Origin: Ligustrum vulgare
Lineage: Eukaryota > Streptophyta > Magnoliopsida > Lamiales > Oleaceae
Direction: 5' to 3'
Length of the DNA stretch: 64,000 nucleotides
NCBI GenBank assembly: GCA_963555705.1
Contig: OY743171.1
Span: 26,344,852-26,408,851 of the forward strand
Below, in pieces: positions 18,770 to 29,990 of this stretch; the first letter of the stretch is position 1; every line of letters begins with the position of its first letter. Below the pieces are notes generated by a model, which saw only the letters and a program-made list of their open reading frames with translations, made no database searches and had not been told where the DNA came from. The translations under genes were made by a program, and so were the position numbers.

Positions 18770-19445
18770 TGATGTCGTTGATCAAGTATGAGCAAAACAT
18801 TTGATAAGTTGGCTCATTATGCTCCTGAATTTGTGGATGTAGAAGAGAGAAAGGCAAGACGTTTCAAGCAGGGCTTATGGGTTGACTTGAAATAGACTGT
18901 CATAGTGCTCTAATTAGAAAGTTACCATGATGTGTTAGCAAAGGCACAACTGACAGATTTCAAAAATCGCACTAATGGAGAAGATAAGCAGCACAGTAGA
19001 TAGTCAGAGAAGCAAAAGTGAGTGGCTAACAAACAGTCCGAGAAAGAAAGTGAGTGGATAACAAGGGCAAAGGAAAACATGATTATAATTATTCCAAGAA
19101 AGGAAGAGAAGATTTGACACAAGGTTGAAACAAGAGCTACCCACGTTGTGAAAAATGCCAAAAGCATCATCGGGGAGCTTGTCTTATAGGGACAAACTCA
19201 TGTTTTTGGTGTGGAGAACAATTACACATGGCTCAATATTTCCCTAGGTACGGTCAGCCGGGGAACAACCAACAAAGGCTACATGGGAACAATCAGCAGA
19301 GGCAACATGGAAACAATCAACAAAGGCCACTAGGAAACAACAAACAGAGGCCATAGGGTAACAATCAGAACTGACAGGGCAATGCAACAGGGGGACGTGC
19401 TAGGGTTTATGCATTGGGAGGACAAGATGAGGATCAGAATTGAAG
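18770..19445 (+). pseudogene. gag C-terminal part, plus-strand Del/Tekay element
   Basis: The 5' LTR and gag N-terminus are missing. The remainder shows the capsid end (FDKLAHYAPEFVDVEERKARRFKQGL, in the style of Del/Tekay gag), then a nucleocapsid with one good CCHC (CEKCQKHHRGAC, about 19140-19185) and a second box that has lost its last Cys (CFWCGEQLHM). Then come about five tandem GNNQQR units (19259-19380). Stops occur inside. The protease follows at once. Confidence 0.7.
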
Positions 19446-19449
19446 TGTC

Positions 19450-19990
19450 TTGGTAGGTAAAGTCCTCATATCCAACTTACAAGCCTATTTATTAATAGAT
19501 TATGGTGCTACTCACTCATTTATAGCCTTTAAGTTCGTAAGTAAATTGGATGTTATGGTTGTACATACACAATTCCCTTTAGTAGTGACGATGCCCAATA
19601 GAGATATATTGAATTATGTTCACATAACTAGATTGGCTAAAGTAGAGATTGATGGTAGATCATTGAACATGGAACTATATGTACTTGATATAGACGAATC
19701 CGATGTAATTCTTGGAATGGACTGGCTATCCAAGAACCACGCAATAATTCGTGGCTTTGAGAACGAAGTAATTTTCCAAAGACCAGGGGGAGAAGAATTT
19801 CGACCATCTATAGCTAGATGTGGACCCTTATCTCATGTCATTTATGCATTGAAGCACGACAGACCTTACCACTAGAAGGCACGATGGGTTTCCTAATGTC
19901 AGTAATAAGTATGGATGAGAATAATGGACCAACAGTTAGTAATGTTAGAGTAGTATTCAAATATCCAGGATTCTCCCCAAGGAATTACCT
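19450..19990 (+). pseudogene. aspartic protease, plus-strand Del/Tekay element
   Basis: A 141-codon open frame carries LIDYGATHSFIA (the D-T-G-A motif reads D-Y-G-A) and [15 protein letters not shown] about 75 residues later, the two hallmarks of Ty3/gypsy protease. The catalytic threonine is replaced by tyrosine. The frame stops at 19875; the spacer to RT (EYPGFSP-type region) continues in another frame. Confidence 0.75.
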
Positions 19991-20020
19991 AGCATACCGC
20001 CAAAAAGAGATCTTGAATTC

Positions 20021-20920
20021 ATGATTGACCTCATTCCTAGCTTAACACCTATCTCCAAAGCTCCTTATAGAATGGTGCCCAAAGAGTTACAAGAGTTGAA
20101 AGCACAAATAGAAGAACTATTGAGGATAGGTTTCATCAGGCCCAGTGTGTCTACATGGGGAGCGTCTGTGTTATTTGCTAAGAAAAATGATGGATCAACG
20201 AAAATGTACATCGATTACAAAGAATTGAATCAGATCACTATCAAGAATAAATATCCCCTTCTCAGGATTGAAGATTTATTTAATTAGCTCTGAGCTGCAA
20301 TGGTGTTTTCCAAGATTGACTTAAGGTCCGGTTAGCATCAGTTAAGAGTCACACCCAATGATGTCTCTAAAACAACATTTAGAAATCTATATGGACACTA
20401 CGAGTTCTTAGTTATGCATCTTGGGCTAAATAATGCTCCTGGAGTCTTTATGGATTTAATGAACCACATTTTCCATGATTATTTGGATTAGTTTGTTATC
20501 TTGTTCATCGATGATATCCTGATCTATTCTAGAGGTAAAGAAGAACATGAGGAGAATTTAAATATTGTGTTAGGGATTTTGAAAAAGGAGAAGCTTAACA
20601 CCAAATTCAAGAATTGGGAGTTTTATCTAGAATGAGTAGCATTTCTTGGACATGTGGTCACGACACGTGGGATAGAGGTAGATCCCAGTAAAGTGGAGGC
20701 AGTGTTGAATTGGCCAAGGCCAACCAATGTAGGAGAAATCCATAGTTTCTAGGTTTAGTAGGTTACTATCAGAGGTTCATTGAGGGAATTTCCAAAATAT
20801 CGGGGCCGCTAACGCAACTAATGGGCCAGAATGTGACGCTTGATTGGACAAAGATTTGTGTGCTAAGTTTCGAAAAGTTAAAATAGAAGTTGGTGAATTC
20901 GTCAGTGCTCACCATACCCA
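20021..20920 (+). pseudogene. reverse transcriptase, plus-strand Del/Tekay element
   Basis: RT motifs are visible in several frames: [20 protein letters not shown] (about 20060-20120), [17 protein letters not shown] (about 20210-20260), a mutated [10 protein letters not shown] (about 20305-20335), and FIDDILIYS (20503-20530) followed by EEHEEN. The primer grip and thumb block (LGHVVT) is at about 20650. The catalytic DD pair is intact, but multiple TAG/TGA codons interrupt the chain. Confidence 0.82.
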
Positions 20921-20929
20921 CTGGGTCAT

Positions 20930-21296
20930 ATGGTTTTGTGATTTATAGTGATGCTTCAAAGCAAGGTCTAGGATGTGTCTTAATACAGCACAGTAACGTG
21001 GTAACCTATGCATCAAGATAATTAAAGATACATGAATAGAACTACCCTACACATGATCTAGAACTTGTCACATTGGTCCATGCACTAAAGATTTGGAGAC
21101 ACTACCTTTACGAAGGCAAGTGTGACATATATACGGACAATAAAAGCCTCAAATCCATCTTCACCCGAAAGGAGTTGAACATGAGGCAAAGAAGATGGCT
21201 TGAATTAGTTAAAGACTATGACTTTGAAATTCATTATCACCACCCTAGCAAAGCAAATGTGGTAGCTGATGCCTTAAGTTTTAAGGTTACAAGTTA
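20930..21296 (+). pseudogene. RNase H, plus-strand Del/Tekay element
   Basis: IYSDASKQGLGCVL (first D, about 20940), YPTHDLEL (E) and [12 protein letters not shown] (D, about 21130) are followed by [19 protein letters not shown] and ANVVADALS (final D, about 21270). The second half is one clean frame (21073-21297). The arrangement is typical of Ty3/gypsy, between RT and integrase. Confidence 0.8.
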
Positions 21297-21499
21297 GTTG
21301 GCCATGTTAACAATGCAAGAATCACTATGGAGAGAGTTTTAAAAACTAAATCTTGAAGTTGTCACCACTCAAGCAAGGTGTAGTTGCCCGAGTAGCAGTT
21401 ATTCGATCTGATCCACACTACGTAACAGAATTAAGAGCCATCAAAATGGTGATTATTCATTCGAGCATAACAAGTTTGAGATTAACTCAAAAAATGGAA

Positions 21500-22080
21500 A
21501 GATTTCACCTTTTTTTAATATAAAGCATTGTACTACCAAAGATGCCTGTGTACCTAATTTTGAGGAAGTGAAAAGATATATTCTAGAAGAGGCTTACTCC
21601 TACCTTATTCAGTAAACCCAGGAGGTACAAAGATGTATAAGGACTTGAAGGCAGTATTTTTCTGAGAAGGCATGAAGAAGGATAAAGCTGAGTACGTCCG
21701 AAAGTGTTTAGTGTGTTAGCAAGTGAAATTTGAACACCAATGACCATCAAATTACTTGAAACATTGAAAGTCCAGAAATGGATGTGGGAGCACATAACAA
21801 TGGACTTTGTGGTAGGTTTTCCAAGATCAGCAAAAGGTAATGAAGTAAATTAGGTCATAGTAGATCGACTCACCAATCGGTTCATTTCATGCCAGTTCAG
21901 ATGACATTTACTATTGATCAATTTGCTCAACTATATGTGAATAAAATAGTAAGGTTACATGGTGTACCCGTTTCTATAGTATCAGATAGAGATTCAAGGT
22001 TTACATTGAACTTTTGGAAAAGTTTACACAAAGCTCTGGGAACTAAGCTAAAGTTTAGTACAACCAAGATTTATTGACCC
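21500..22080 (+). pseudogene. integrase, plus-strand Del/Tekay element
   Basis: Remnants of the HHCC zinc domain (PGGTKMYKDL..., C-x2-C near 21705) are followed by a catalytic core with MDFVVGFP (D, about 21800), SDRDSRF (second D, about 21985) and SLHKALGTKL. The sequence then jumps to the chromodomain region, so the catalytic Glu segment is deleted. Several stops and frameshifts. Confidence 0.7.
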
Positions 22081-22129
22081 GTTTGAGATTTTGCAATGTA
22101 TTAGAAATGTTGAATATCAATTGGCATTA

Positions 22130-22440
22130 CCTCCAAGACTCTAAGTTGTACATGACGTATTTTATGTGTCAATGCTTAGGAAGTACGTCCCTGACCCAAG
22201 CCATGTTATCAACCACTAATCTCTTGAATTACAACAAGGTTTGGCCTATGAAGAAGTACTAATAAGAATCGTGGAATATACATATCAAGCCCTAAGGAAC
22301 AAAGTGATCCCTCTAATAAAAGTAAATTGGCAAAATCATTCTATTGAAGAGGCCACGTGGGAGCGAGAAATTGAAATGTGAGACAAGTACCCATAACTTT
22401 TTGATGAATTCCAAGGTAAATTCCAAGGATGAAATTTATT
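22130..22440 (+). pseudogene. integrase C-terminus with chromodomain
   Basis: VFYVSMLRKYVPDPSHV-like and LTYEEV-like segments (about 22160-22260) lead to VNWQNHSIEEATWEREIEM and KYPxLF (about 22325-22400). This is the compact chromodomain at the integrase end of the Del/Tekay chromovirus clade, thought to guide insertion to heterochromatin. The segment is frameshifted and has a stop. Confidence 0.72.
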
Positions 22441-22455
22441 TTTAGGATGGTAGAT

Positions 22456-23690
22456 TATAACACCAGCACCAAAGCTTTGGGCCTAATTTCAAGAATTTAA
22501 AGTTTAGGAGTTAGATTAAATATTAATCCATCTCTAGGACCTTAGTACAATTTTGTGTACTTGAGAAATTCACACATGTTTCACTCCTTTGAAAGAATAT
22601 GTAACTCCCCACAATTATGGTCAATGGGAAGATTTCCAAGAAAGCATTTATCTCATTCCATGTAAGAATATGTAACTCCCCCATCATAGCCATTGTTACA
22701 CCTTTACCTTGATTCTTGACCTATGCCCATCCTATTTAAACCCCACTCACAACACAAACAATTCTACTTCTTTCTTGACCTATGCCCATACTCATATATT
22801 CATTTGATCACACTAAAAGTCTTAACCAAGTCAACAAGGACCAATTGGAGTAATTTATAATCATTTGTTTCTACATTTTCCCAACTTCAAGTAAGTTTGC
22901 CTTCTATGTTTGGATCATTAATATGAAATCAATTCCAAGAAATTATTATGGGTCTCATATGATATGATATTTTATGATTATGCTTAGGGGACCGAATTTT
23001 AGTAGCACTACACATAAGAATTCTTACCACTTATGTTCGGTAAAATTCTTGTGTCTCCCTATGTTGATTATGATGATTATGAACCGTATGTTATTCACAA
23101 TAATTATTTTTGGTATCTTACCGAGGTTTTTTCATAAATCTCATTCCATGATATTAATTTATTTTAAAAAATTGATGGCTGGAGGTGATCAACATGAAAA
23201 TGGCAAAAGTGGCTAAGATCGATGAGATAATTGTGTTGAACCCTTTATTTAAAATTTGATTATATGCATAAACATTATGCTCTATTTTTATTCACGAAAT
23301 TAAATTATGAAATTCAAACCGCGCTCTATTTATTCGTTTAAGTAATAAATTATTTCTTTATAATTGCTTTTCAAGTCTCAAAAATATAATTTGAGTGGCA
23401 CTCGAATGGCAAAGAATTCGGTTCATCACAACTAAACTTGATTGAATATGCCACACTTTATATAATAATCAACATTTTGATAGATAAAATCACAACTTAG
23501 ATCGCATTTATTAAACTTGATTGATTGCGTCACACTTAATATATTGATCAACGTTTTGATAGATTTGAGAAAATTACTACTTTGATCGCAATTACTAAAC
23601 TTGATTGAATACGTCACACTTAATACAATGATTAATATTTTTGATAGAATTGAGAAAATAACTAAGACCTCAATTACTAACCTTGATTGA
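22456..23690 (+). repeat. 3' LTR, plus-strand Del/Tekay element (truncated)
   Basis: A purine tract (tttttaggatggtagat) is followed by TATAACACC, a one-base variant of the TGTAACACC start seen at 47298 and 54680. The right end is not defined: it runs through an approximately 83-bp tandem array and gives way to Athila gag sequence near 23690. No TSD found. Confidence 0.55.
23433..23690. repeat. about 83-bp tandem repeat, three copies
   Basis: Units start aaacttgattga at about 23433, 23513 and 23597, with a fourth start (aaccttgattga) at about 23680. Each contains gtcacactt, atcaac and ttttgatagat phrases. Units differ by small indels. Confidence 0.7.
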
Positions 23691-24221
23691 ACAAGACAGC
23701 CTGGACAGTTACCAAGCAACACCGAAATGAACCCTCGTGATCATGTTAATGCAATAACAACGAGGAGCGGGGTTCAGTTATCTGAAGTGACTACAGAAGA
23801 ATATGAAAAGCAGAAGAGCCAAAAGAAAAATGTGGTGGAAGAGCAGAAAAGAGAAAAAGAACAGGGGTCGACTCTTGAAGTTGAAGAAAAGGGTGAAGAA
23901 GAAGTTTGAGTTAGACCGCCAATCAAGGCTTATGTGCCTCCAGTTCCGTACCCACAAAGGCTGAGAAAGCAAAATGTGGAGCAGCAATTTGGGAGATTTT
24001 TGGTGATTTTTAAGAAACTACATAGAAACATCCCTTTCGCTGAAGTCTTGGCTCAAATGCCCCTCTACGTAAAGTTTATGAAAGAGATGCTGTCAAACAA
24101 AAAAAAGTTGGTTGATTTTGAGACAGTAGCACTGAGTCAGGAGTGCAGCGCCATACTTCAAAATAAATTACCACAAAAATTGATCGATCCAGGGAGTTTC
24201 TCTATCCTGCATTATTGGTAA
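23691..24221 (+). pseudogene. gag C-terminal part, Athila-like element 1
   Basis: The text NPRDHVNAITTRSGVQL opens a Lys/Glu-rich frame (to a TGA near 23909), continuing as PPVPYPQRLRKQ...FGRFLVIFKKLHRNIPFAEVLAQMPLYVKFMKEMLSNKK. This is the Athila-type region linking nucleocapsid and protease. The left part of the element (5' LTR, gag capsid) is missing at the junction with the Del LTR. The same region is present in the second Athila copy (56420-56800). Confidence 0.78.
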
Positions 24222-24867
24222 TTTCAGTTTTGATAATGTTTTGTGTGATCTAGGGGCCAGTGTTAATTTAATGCCTCTATCTGTGTACAGAAAACTTGGG
24301 TTGGGGGAGCCTAAACCAACCAATATCACACTGAAGCTGGCCAATAGATCCATTAAGTACCCACATGGTGTTGTTGAAAATGTGATTGTGAAGGTTGACA
24401 AATTTTTCTTCCCAGTTGACTTTGCGATTCTTGATATGGAAGAAGACACTCAGATGCCTCTGATATTTGGAAGACCATTCCTAGCTACTGGAAGAGCACT
24501 GATTGACATTGAAAGGGGAGAAATCATTTTTAGGGTTGAGAAGGAACAAGCCACTTTCAGTATCAAGCCAAAACAGGAACTTGAAGTTCAAAATGAAAGT
24601 TGCTTCAAGGTGGATGAAGAGGTCAAGAAACTAAAAGGCTGGATGAAGGATGAGATTAAGATTGAGGAGGCTCTAATCACAAAACATGAGTTTTTAAAGG
24701 TAAAAGATGAAGGGAGAGACAAAAAGGAGGAAAAACCAAATTTTAGTCATCAAAAAGTGGAAGAGGAGGCCTTGGACTACAAGAAAGTGAGGAAACGAGT
24801 TGAGAAGTGCAAGGCTGGAAATTGCAAGATGTGTAAGGCTTTGAAGTCATATTTCAAGCCTCCATGA
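24222..24867 (+). CDS. aspartic protease, Athila-like element 1
   Basis: A long open frame (208 codons from 24241; the true domain begins slightly earlier) holds CDLGASVNLMPLSVYRKLGL with the D-L-G-A active site, then LIFGRPFLATGRALIDIERG about 60 residues later. A charged Lys/Glu tail ends CKMCKALKSYFKPP. Athila proteases typically read D-L-G-A. The tail normally leads to RT; here it ends in TGA and pol is absent. This is the best preserved domain of this copy. Confidence 0.78.
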
Positions 24868-27800
24868 ATTGGAAATACAAAAATTCGGGCTCGGGACTCA
24901 AAACGGAGCACTTGTTGGGAGGCAACCCAACTTTTCTTCCCTTTCACTTATTACTATTTAATTATTTACTTTATTATTGAAATTTTAGATATATGCATGG
25001 TAGGAAATATGTTCGAGTGTTTTGTATGTTTCATATTAAGAGCACTTGTGCATAATAGTCTATTATTGCATATTTAGGTATGTTTTTGATTTTGCATGTT
25101 TTAATTAGGCTAGGGTTTTATCGTCATTCCAAACTCACACACACACTAGTTTGGATCATGAATTTAATGTTTGGAAAATCATTGCATCGATCATGAAGTG
25201 ATTAGGGGATACACATGATTTTCCAAATCAAAATAGGAAAAAAATTTCATTACTGTCGGATTTACGCGATCGCATTCCAAGAGGACAGGCGATCGCGAAT
25301 TTGCATTAAAAAATCAACAGATTTTTAAACCTTGAACCACGTGATCGCTGGCACTCCAGCCAGGCGATCGCGTAGCTATACTGGGACAAAATTCGGCAGT
25401 TTAAGTTCTTTTCCTCATTCTTTCAACTGTAAACATTATAAACTCATTTTATCCCCCCAAAATCACTCAAAAGTTGATCTTTCATCTATCATGCATGTAA
25501 TCAACATTTCATTGCACCAAATTCATTGCTATTTTCACATCCAAATCAATGGAAGGTATGAAATTCTTCACTTAAATCCATGTTTACTCAAAATTTTGAA
25601 ATTTTCTTTGAGTTCTTGGATTTTGAAATTGTGAATGGTGAAGAATGGGCTTAGGTTAGTGGTTGGAGATTGTGATTTGTGGTTTAGTAGACAAAAATTT
25701 TGGGTTCATTCATACCTCCAACCCTATGCATATCCATTGATTTTTGCAATGCCCATTAAGTGTTTGATGAAATGCCACAAAGACGTTCTTGTGCTAATTT
25801 TAGAAATTCATTTCGGCATTTATCTTCATGACATGTTCATCATTGATTGTGTGTATTTAGTTCTAGAATTAGTTCACTACATTGCATGAAAATCATGAAA
25901 ACCAACATTGCATCAAGGCAGCCCCATTGCAAGGCCACTGCAGGCCATTGCACCCATAAACTGTCTCACGTCACCTACTTCTCCACATTGTTTCATGACC
26001 CTATTGACCTTCAAATGAGCTGAATTTTTAATATATTGTCGATCATGCTGTGAACTTTAACGTATCAAAAGATGGCTCAGGAAAATTTATGTTTTTCTGG
26101 GCGATGACAAGGCTTGAATGTGTGTGGTCGACCAATTTCGAAAATTCAAAATTTTGCTTTAACTTTAGTTTGGGGGTGTGGTACTGAACGTCAATTATTT
26201 ATTATTGGTGTTTATGACTTCTACTGTTACTTATCTCTTATTTGCAAGGTAAATACCAATCAAGACACTTCCAATCAAGTTGGGCAGAGCAAGAAAAGGG
26301 TCGTATTCATTCAAATGCAATATGGAGGCTTCAAGGCTACAAAACATCTCCAATGCACCTGGGAATTTTTCGTTCTCTCTTATTTGTATTGAATTACATT
26401 TTTTAGATCTTTTTGACAAACATTGAGGACAATGTTTCTTTCTAGTTTGGGGGTGGAGAATTTCATTCATATCAATTGCTTCCATACTTATTGAATATTC
26501 TCATTCAATTTCTATTGGGACTTTCAAAAAAAAAAAATTGAAAAATTGAAACTGTGTTGACATGTTTATTGCCTAGGATGTAGTATGAATCAATTTGTGC
26601 TTAGGTTTGAAAGTTGGACAACATGAAAGCATGAACTTATTTTTGAACTAGTTATGTTTTGTTAGATTCATACTTATTGCGCACATATCCAGTGTTAGAT
26701 AATTGCTTGTGTGAGGGATTTTGTTTAATACATGTGGAGCAAAGTTTTATGCAATTTGAACTTAAGAATGACTCAGAAATCCCTGAATTTAGATCATTAG
26801 ACATCACACCCCTAAATTAGAACCAATCATGCTAAAAGGAAAGTTTGGGGGTAAAAGGGTTGGAAATTGTGTGTATTGACGGGTTGGAGGTCTGTGGTTC
26901 TTGGGTTTGCACTTTAGTCATTACAGTTTGGTCAACGGGTATAAACCATTTCCAACATAAAAACAAAAAAATGTTGAAGGTCTTATTCTGCTCTTCAAAT
27001 GCCTTTTTGACTCGAGTAAGTAAGTCTGAGGGGTCCTTCAAACCTGATGCCCTAAAGCCAACTGGCTTGGGAGTCATCGACCTAAAGCTCGCTACAGAGG
27101 TCAATTAGAAAGCAAGTATGGAGAGTGGACTTACACATAAGACATTATAACATCTTTAACTTTTTTGTTTAAGCCTTTATGACTCGGGCAAGTATGTCTG
27201 AGGGGTTCTTTGAACCTGGTACCCTAAAGCCGTCTGGTTTGGGAGATGCCGATCTGAAAGCCCGCTACAGGGGTCATATAGAAAGCCAGTATGAAAAGTT
27301 CTACACAAAGATGGTAAAAGACAGGGACTTTAAAAGAAAAAAGTCGTCCAAAAAAAAATTATTGCATGGTATAAGCTTTGTTGACTAAGCTGTGGTGGTT
27401 GATGTTGTAGAATTGGGGTCCACTTTCTTTTGATTTGTTATGCACGCATATTTCTGATTCTGACTACCTTGTGTGGAAAAAGCAAAGAATATTTTTAGAG
27501 CCCACATAGATAGAAACCCTAGATATGTGAGAGAAAAGCAGAAAGTGATGATCATCCATGAGCGCTGAAAGGAATTTAATTAGAATTCATAGATTGACCA
27601 CATGGGATTCGGGCTGGATTATGCATAATGAGCCACACAGTGTGGAGTATTTCTTTTGCATGAGTATGCGTTTGACATTGACTATTCACACACACACTTA
27701 AAAATCTGGCAGATATAACTAGAAATTATTTTGCATTGTTGTTCATGACGCTTGCTTAAAGCTTAAATTGGTTAGGACTTTGGAGGCATATGGTAAACAT

Positions 27801-27898
27801 GTTGACACAACAAAAATATTTGTTCTTTTATTTCTTTTATTTTTGTAGTTTATTTTCCATTGTTCGAGGACGAACAATAATTCTAGTTTGAGGGTATT
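24868..27898 (+). other. Athila-like 3' region, pol deleted
   Basis: Begins with the post-pol signature GGGAGGCAACCCAAC (24918-24932), also seen after integrase in the second Athila copy (63775-63790), so RT, RNase H and integrase are missing between protease and this point. The rest is non-coding or decayed: CGATCGC words (25264-25375), two CTAGTTTGGGGGTG-like purine tracts, and a duplicated 120-bp block (27001, 27178). Open frames here match nothing I recognise, though Athila elements often carry an env-like gene in this place. Confidence 0.6.
27001..27300 (+). repeat. duplicated block in the Athila 3' region
   Basis: The sequence from about 27001 to 27115 recurs at 27176 to 27290: gactcg-gtaagt-tgtctgaggggt, ccctaaagcc, ctggcttgggag, gctacagaggtca. 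Both copies are open in a corresponding frame (SEGSFKPDALKPTGLG and SEGFFEPGTLKPSGLG). Confidence 0.65.
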
Positions 27899-29408
27899 TG
27901 ATAAGTGTATTTTATACACTTATTTGTATGTCTAAATTAGGTGTAATTATTGTCGTTTAGCAATATTTGCTTTTTAATTTGTGTTTATCGTTTACTTTTC
28001 AGAAAATATCCCAAAAGATGAAGAATGATGAAATCAATGGAAAAACGCATAATTAGATTGCTAATTGGAGCTAAATTGGACAAGTGAGGAGTTTGTAACG
28101 TTAACCGAGAAGGTTCATGGTGCTCAGGTGAACAAATCAGAGGTTGAAGGACCCAAGTGAAGGAATTGAGAGCTTAAATGGGCAAATTGAGAAGAAGATA
28201 AAGTTTGGGGACTAAATTGCAACAATTGAAAGTTGAGGATTGAAGGTGCAATTAAAAGTCAAGGGCCAATTTACACAACCAGAAAAAGATGGAAAATTGC
28301 ATTGCAACGTCCTTCCTCGTGATCGTGGGATTTCTACCACGTGATCGCAAGGTGCCTCGAATTTTTCAACAGAAAGTTTTACCCATGCCTACGTGATCGC
28401 GAGGTTTTATACCAGGCGATCGCTTGGCTTTCCGGCTGGGCCAAAATGTGGGCTTTTTCTCGCGATTTTCAAAGAATTCTCTCCTTTTGACCTAGGTTTT
28501 CCCTAAAACCTATATATACAAAACATGAGGCACAAAATAAAGACCTTTGCCTCTCCATAGAACGAGCCACAACAGAGATTTTAATCAAACTTCTTGGAGA
28601 TTCACGCATCACAGATGGGCGTGAATTGAAGATACTTGAAGAATTGATAATTTGTGCAATCTTTCCATTCTTCTTTGTTATTTTCGATGAACGTTATATT
28701 TTATTGTTTTTGTTCTACAATCATGATGTGTAACTAATTTTAACGTTGGGATGAACGATGTAGCCTAGTCATATTATTTTAATTTCATATTCCTTGTTTT
28801 AACGCTTTGATGCATGTGTTGGTTTATTATTGCGTTTAATTCGTGAATGAACTGGTCACTTATTCATGATTTTATGTGTTATTTTCATAATCCGAGAGGT
28901 GAGTTAATAACATAGATCTAGGTAATAAATCCGGTAATTGAACGAGAGATAGAGATATACTCTTGTAATTATTGCGGTCGTGTGTGAATTATTGTGTGTA
29001 ATGCATCTAGATAAGGATTATTCGGACCCTCTGTAGAGATACAAGGTTGAATTATTTATGTAGGATTGATTTAAACTCGAGAGAGGAATCTTAATTTGAA
29101 TTAGTGAATTCGATCGATCACATATTTAGAAAATAAAATCTGGAATTGGAATTAATTTAATTGGCTTAGGTGAAATTGTGAATCCCAACCACTTTACAAT
29201 CATCTTTTAAAACAAAACAATTTCACAATTTAATTCTTTAATTCATCTTCTTGGTTTTAATTTGAAACATCAAATTTTCTTTGTTTGTTCAAATAAAGTA
29301 TAGATCTAATATATTTCGGTAATTAATAGTAGTCTTCGTGGGACGATAATCCGGACTTTAAGGTCCACTATATTACTTCTCAAGCGCATCGCGAGATATC
29401 GGTGAACA
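27899..29408 (+). repeat. 3' LTR, Athila-like element 1
   Basis: Preceded by a purine-rich tract (ctagtttgagggtatt), it starts TGATAAGTGTATTTTATACAC and ends GGTGAACA (1510 bp). It matches the LTR at 45754-47223 at both ends (TAAGTGTATT...TATACACTTA; GTCCACTATATTACTT). CGTGATCG and GCGATCGC words lie at 28316-28440. The LTR end is set by comparison, as no TSD could be found. Confidence 0.75.
28509..28520 (+). promoter_or_regulatory. TATA box of Athila LTR
   Basis: CCTATATATACA follows the CGATCGC words. The sister LTR has AAATATATACAC at the matching place (about 46335). Likely the start of R about 30 bases on. Confidence 0.45.
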
Positions 29409-29508
29409 CTAAGCTAGGACTAGAAGAAAATATGTATTCGATGAACTTGTTCCGAATCTCTCGATATCATTATGATGGATATTGAAATATCAAGTTTTTG
29501 AAAGCTTT
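29409..29508. other. short unassigned flank
   Basis: 100 bases between the Athila LTR and the CACTA-like end; nothing recognisable. Confidence 0.4.
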
Positions 29509-29990
29509 CACTAAAAGAAAAAAGGCCTTTCGCAACGTGTAAACGGAAATATTCGTTAATTGCATGTTGCTAAAAGGGGTCTACTGTAACATTCAGTGAT
29601 TACATGTTGCAATTGGTTCATTTATTTGACATTTAGCAATATTCAACAAGTGAATATTTCTAATAGCCTTTTCCAACTTTCATTGTGCGTTGCAAAAGGA
29701 CTCAGCTTTTGCAGCGTTCATTGTGCGTTGCAAAAAGAATTTTCGTTTACAACGTTCATTGCACATTGCAAAAAGGTACCCTTTTGCTGCGTTCGCTTGA
29801 ATGTTGCGAAAGGGTACCATTTGGCAACGTTCATTGTGCGTTGCAAAAGTTCAATGAAGGTTTCCAAATGGTACCCTTTCGAAACGTTTGTGTGAGTGTT
29901 GTGAAAGGGTACCCTTTTGCCACATTCAGTGTGCGTTGTGAAATGATACCCTTTTGCAACGCGCAATGAACGTTGCCAAAGGGCTTCATT
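29509..29990 (+). mobile_element. CACTA-like terminus with subterminal repeats
   Basis: Starts CACTAAAAGAAAAAAGG, like CACTA (En/Spm) inverted repeats. It is followed by about ten direct and inverted copies of (T)TGCAACGTTCATTGTGCGTTGCAAAAG-type units, the subterminal binding arrays of such elements. No matching right end (ending in TAGTG) was found, and no transposase, so this is a terminal fragment. Confidence 0.65.

Noticed and set aside
25332..26400. Env-like gene in Athila element 1
   Set aside because: Open frames of 84-100 codons exist but show no signal peptide followed by a surface/transmembrane layout I can defend.
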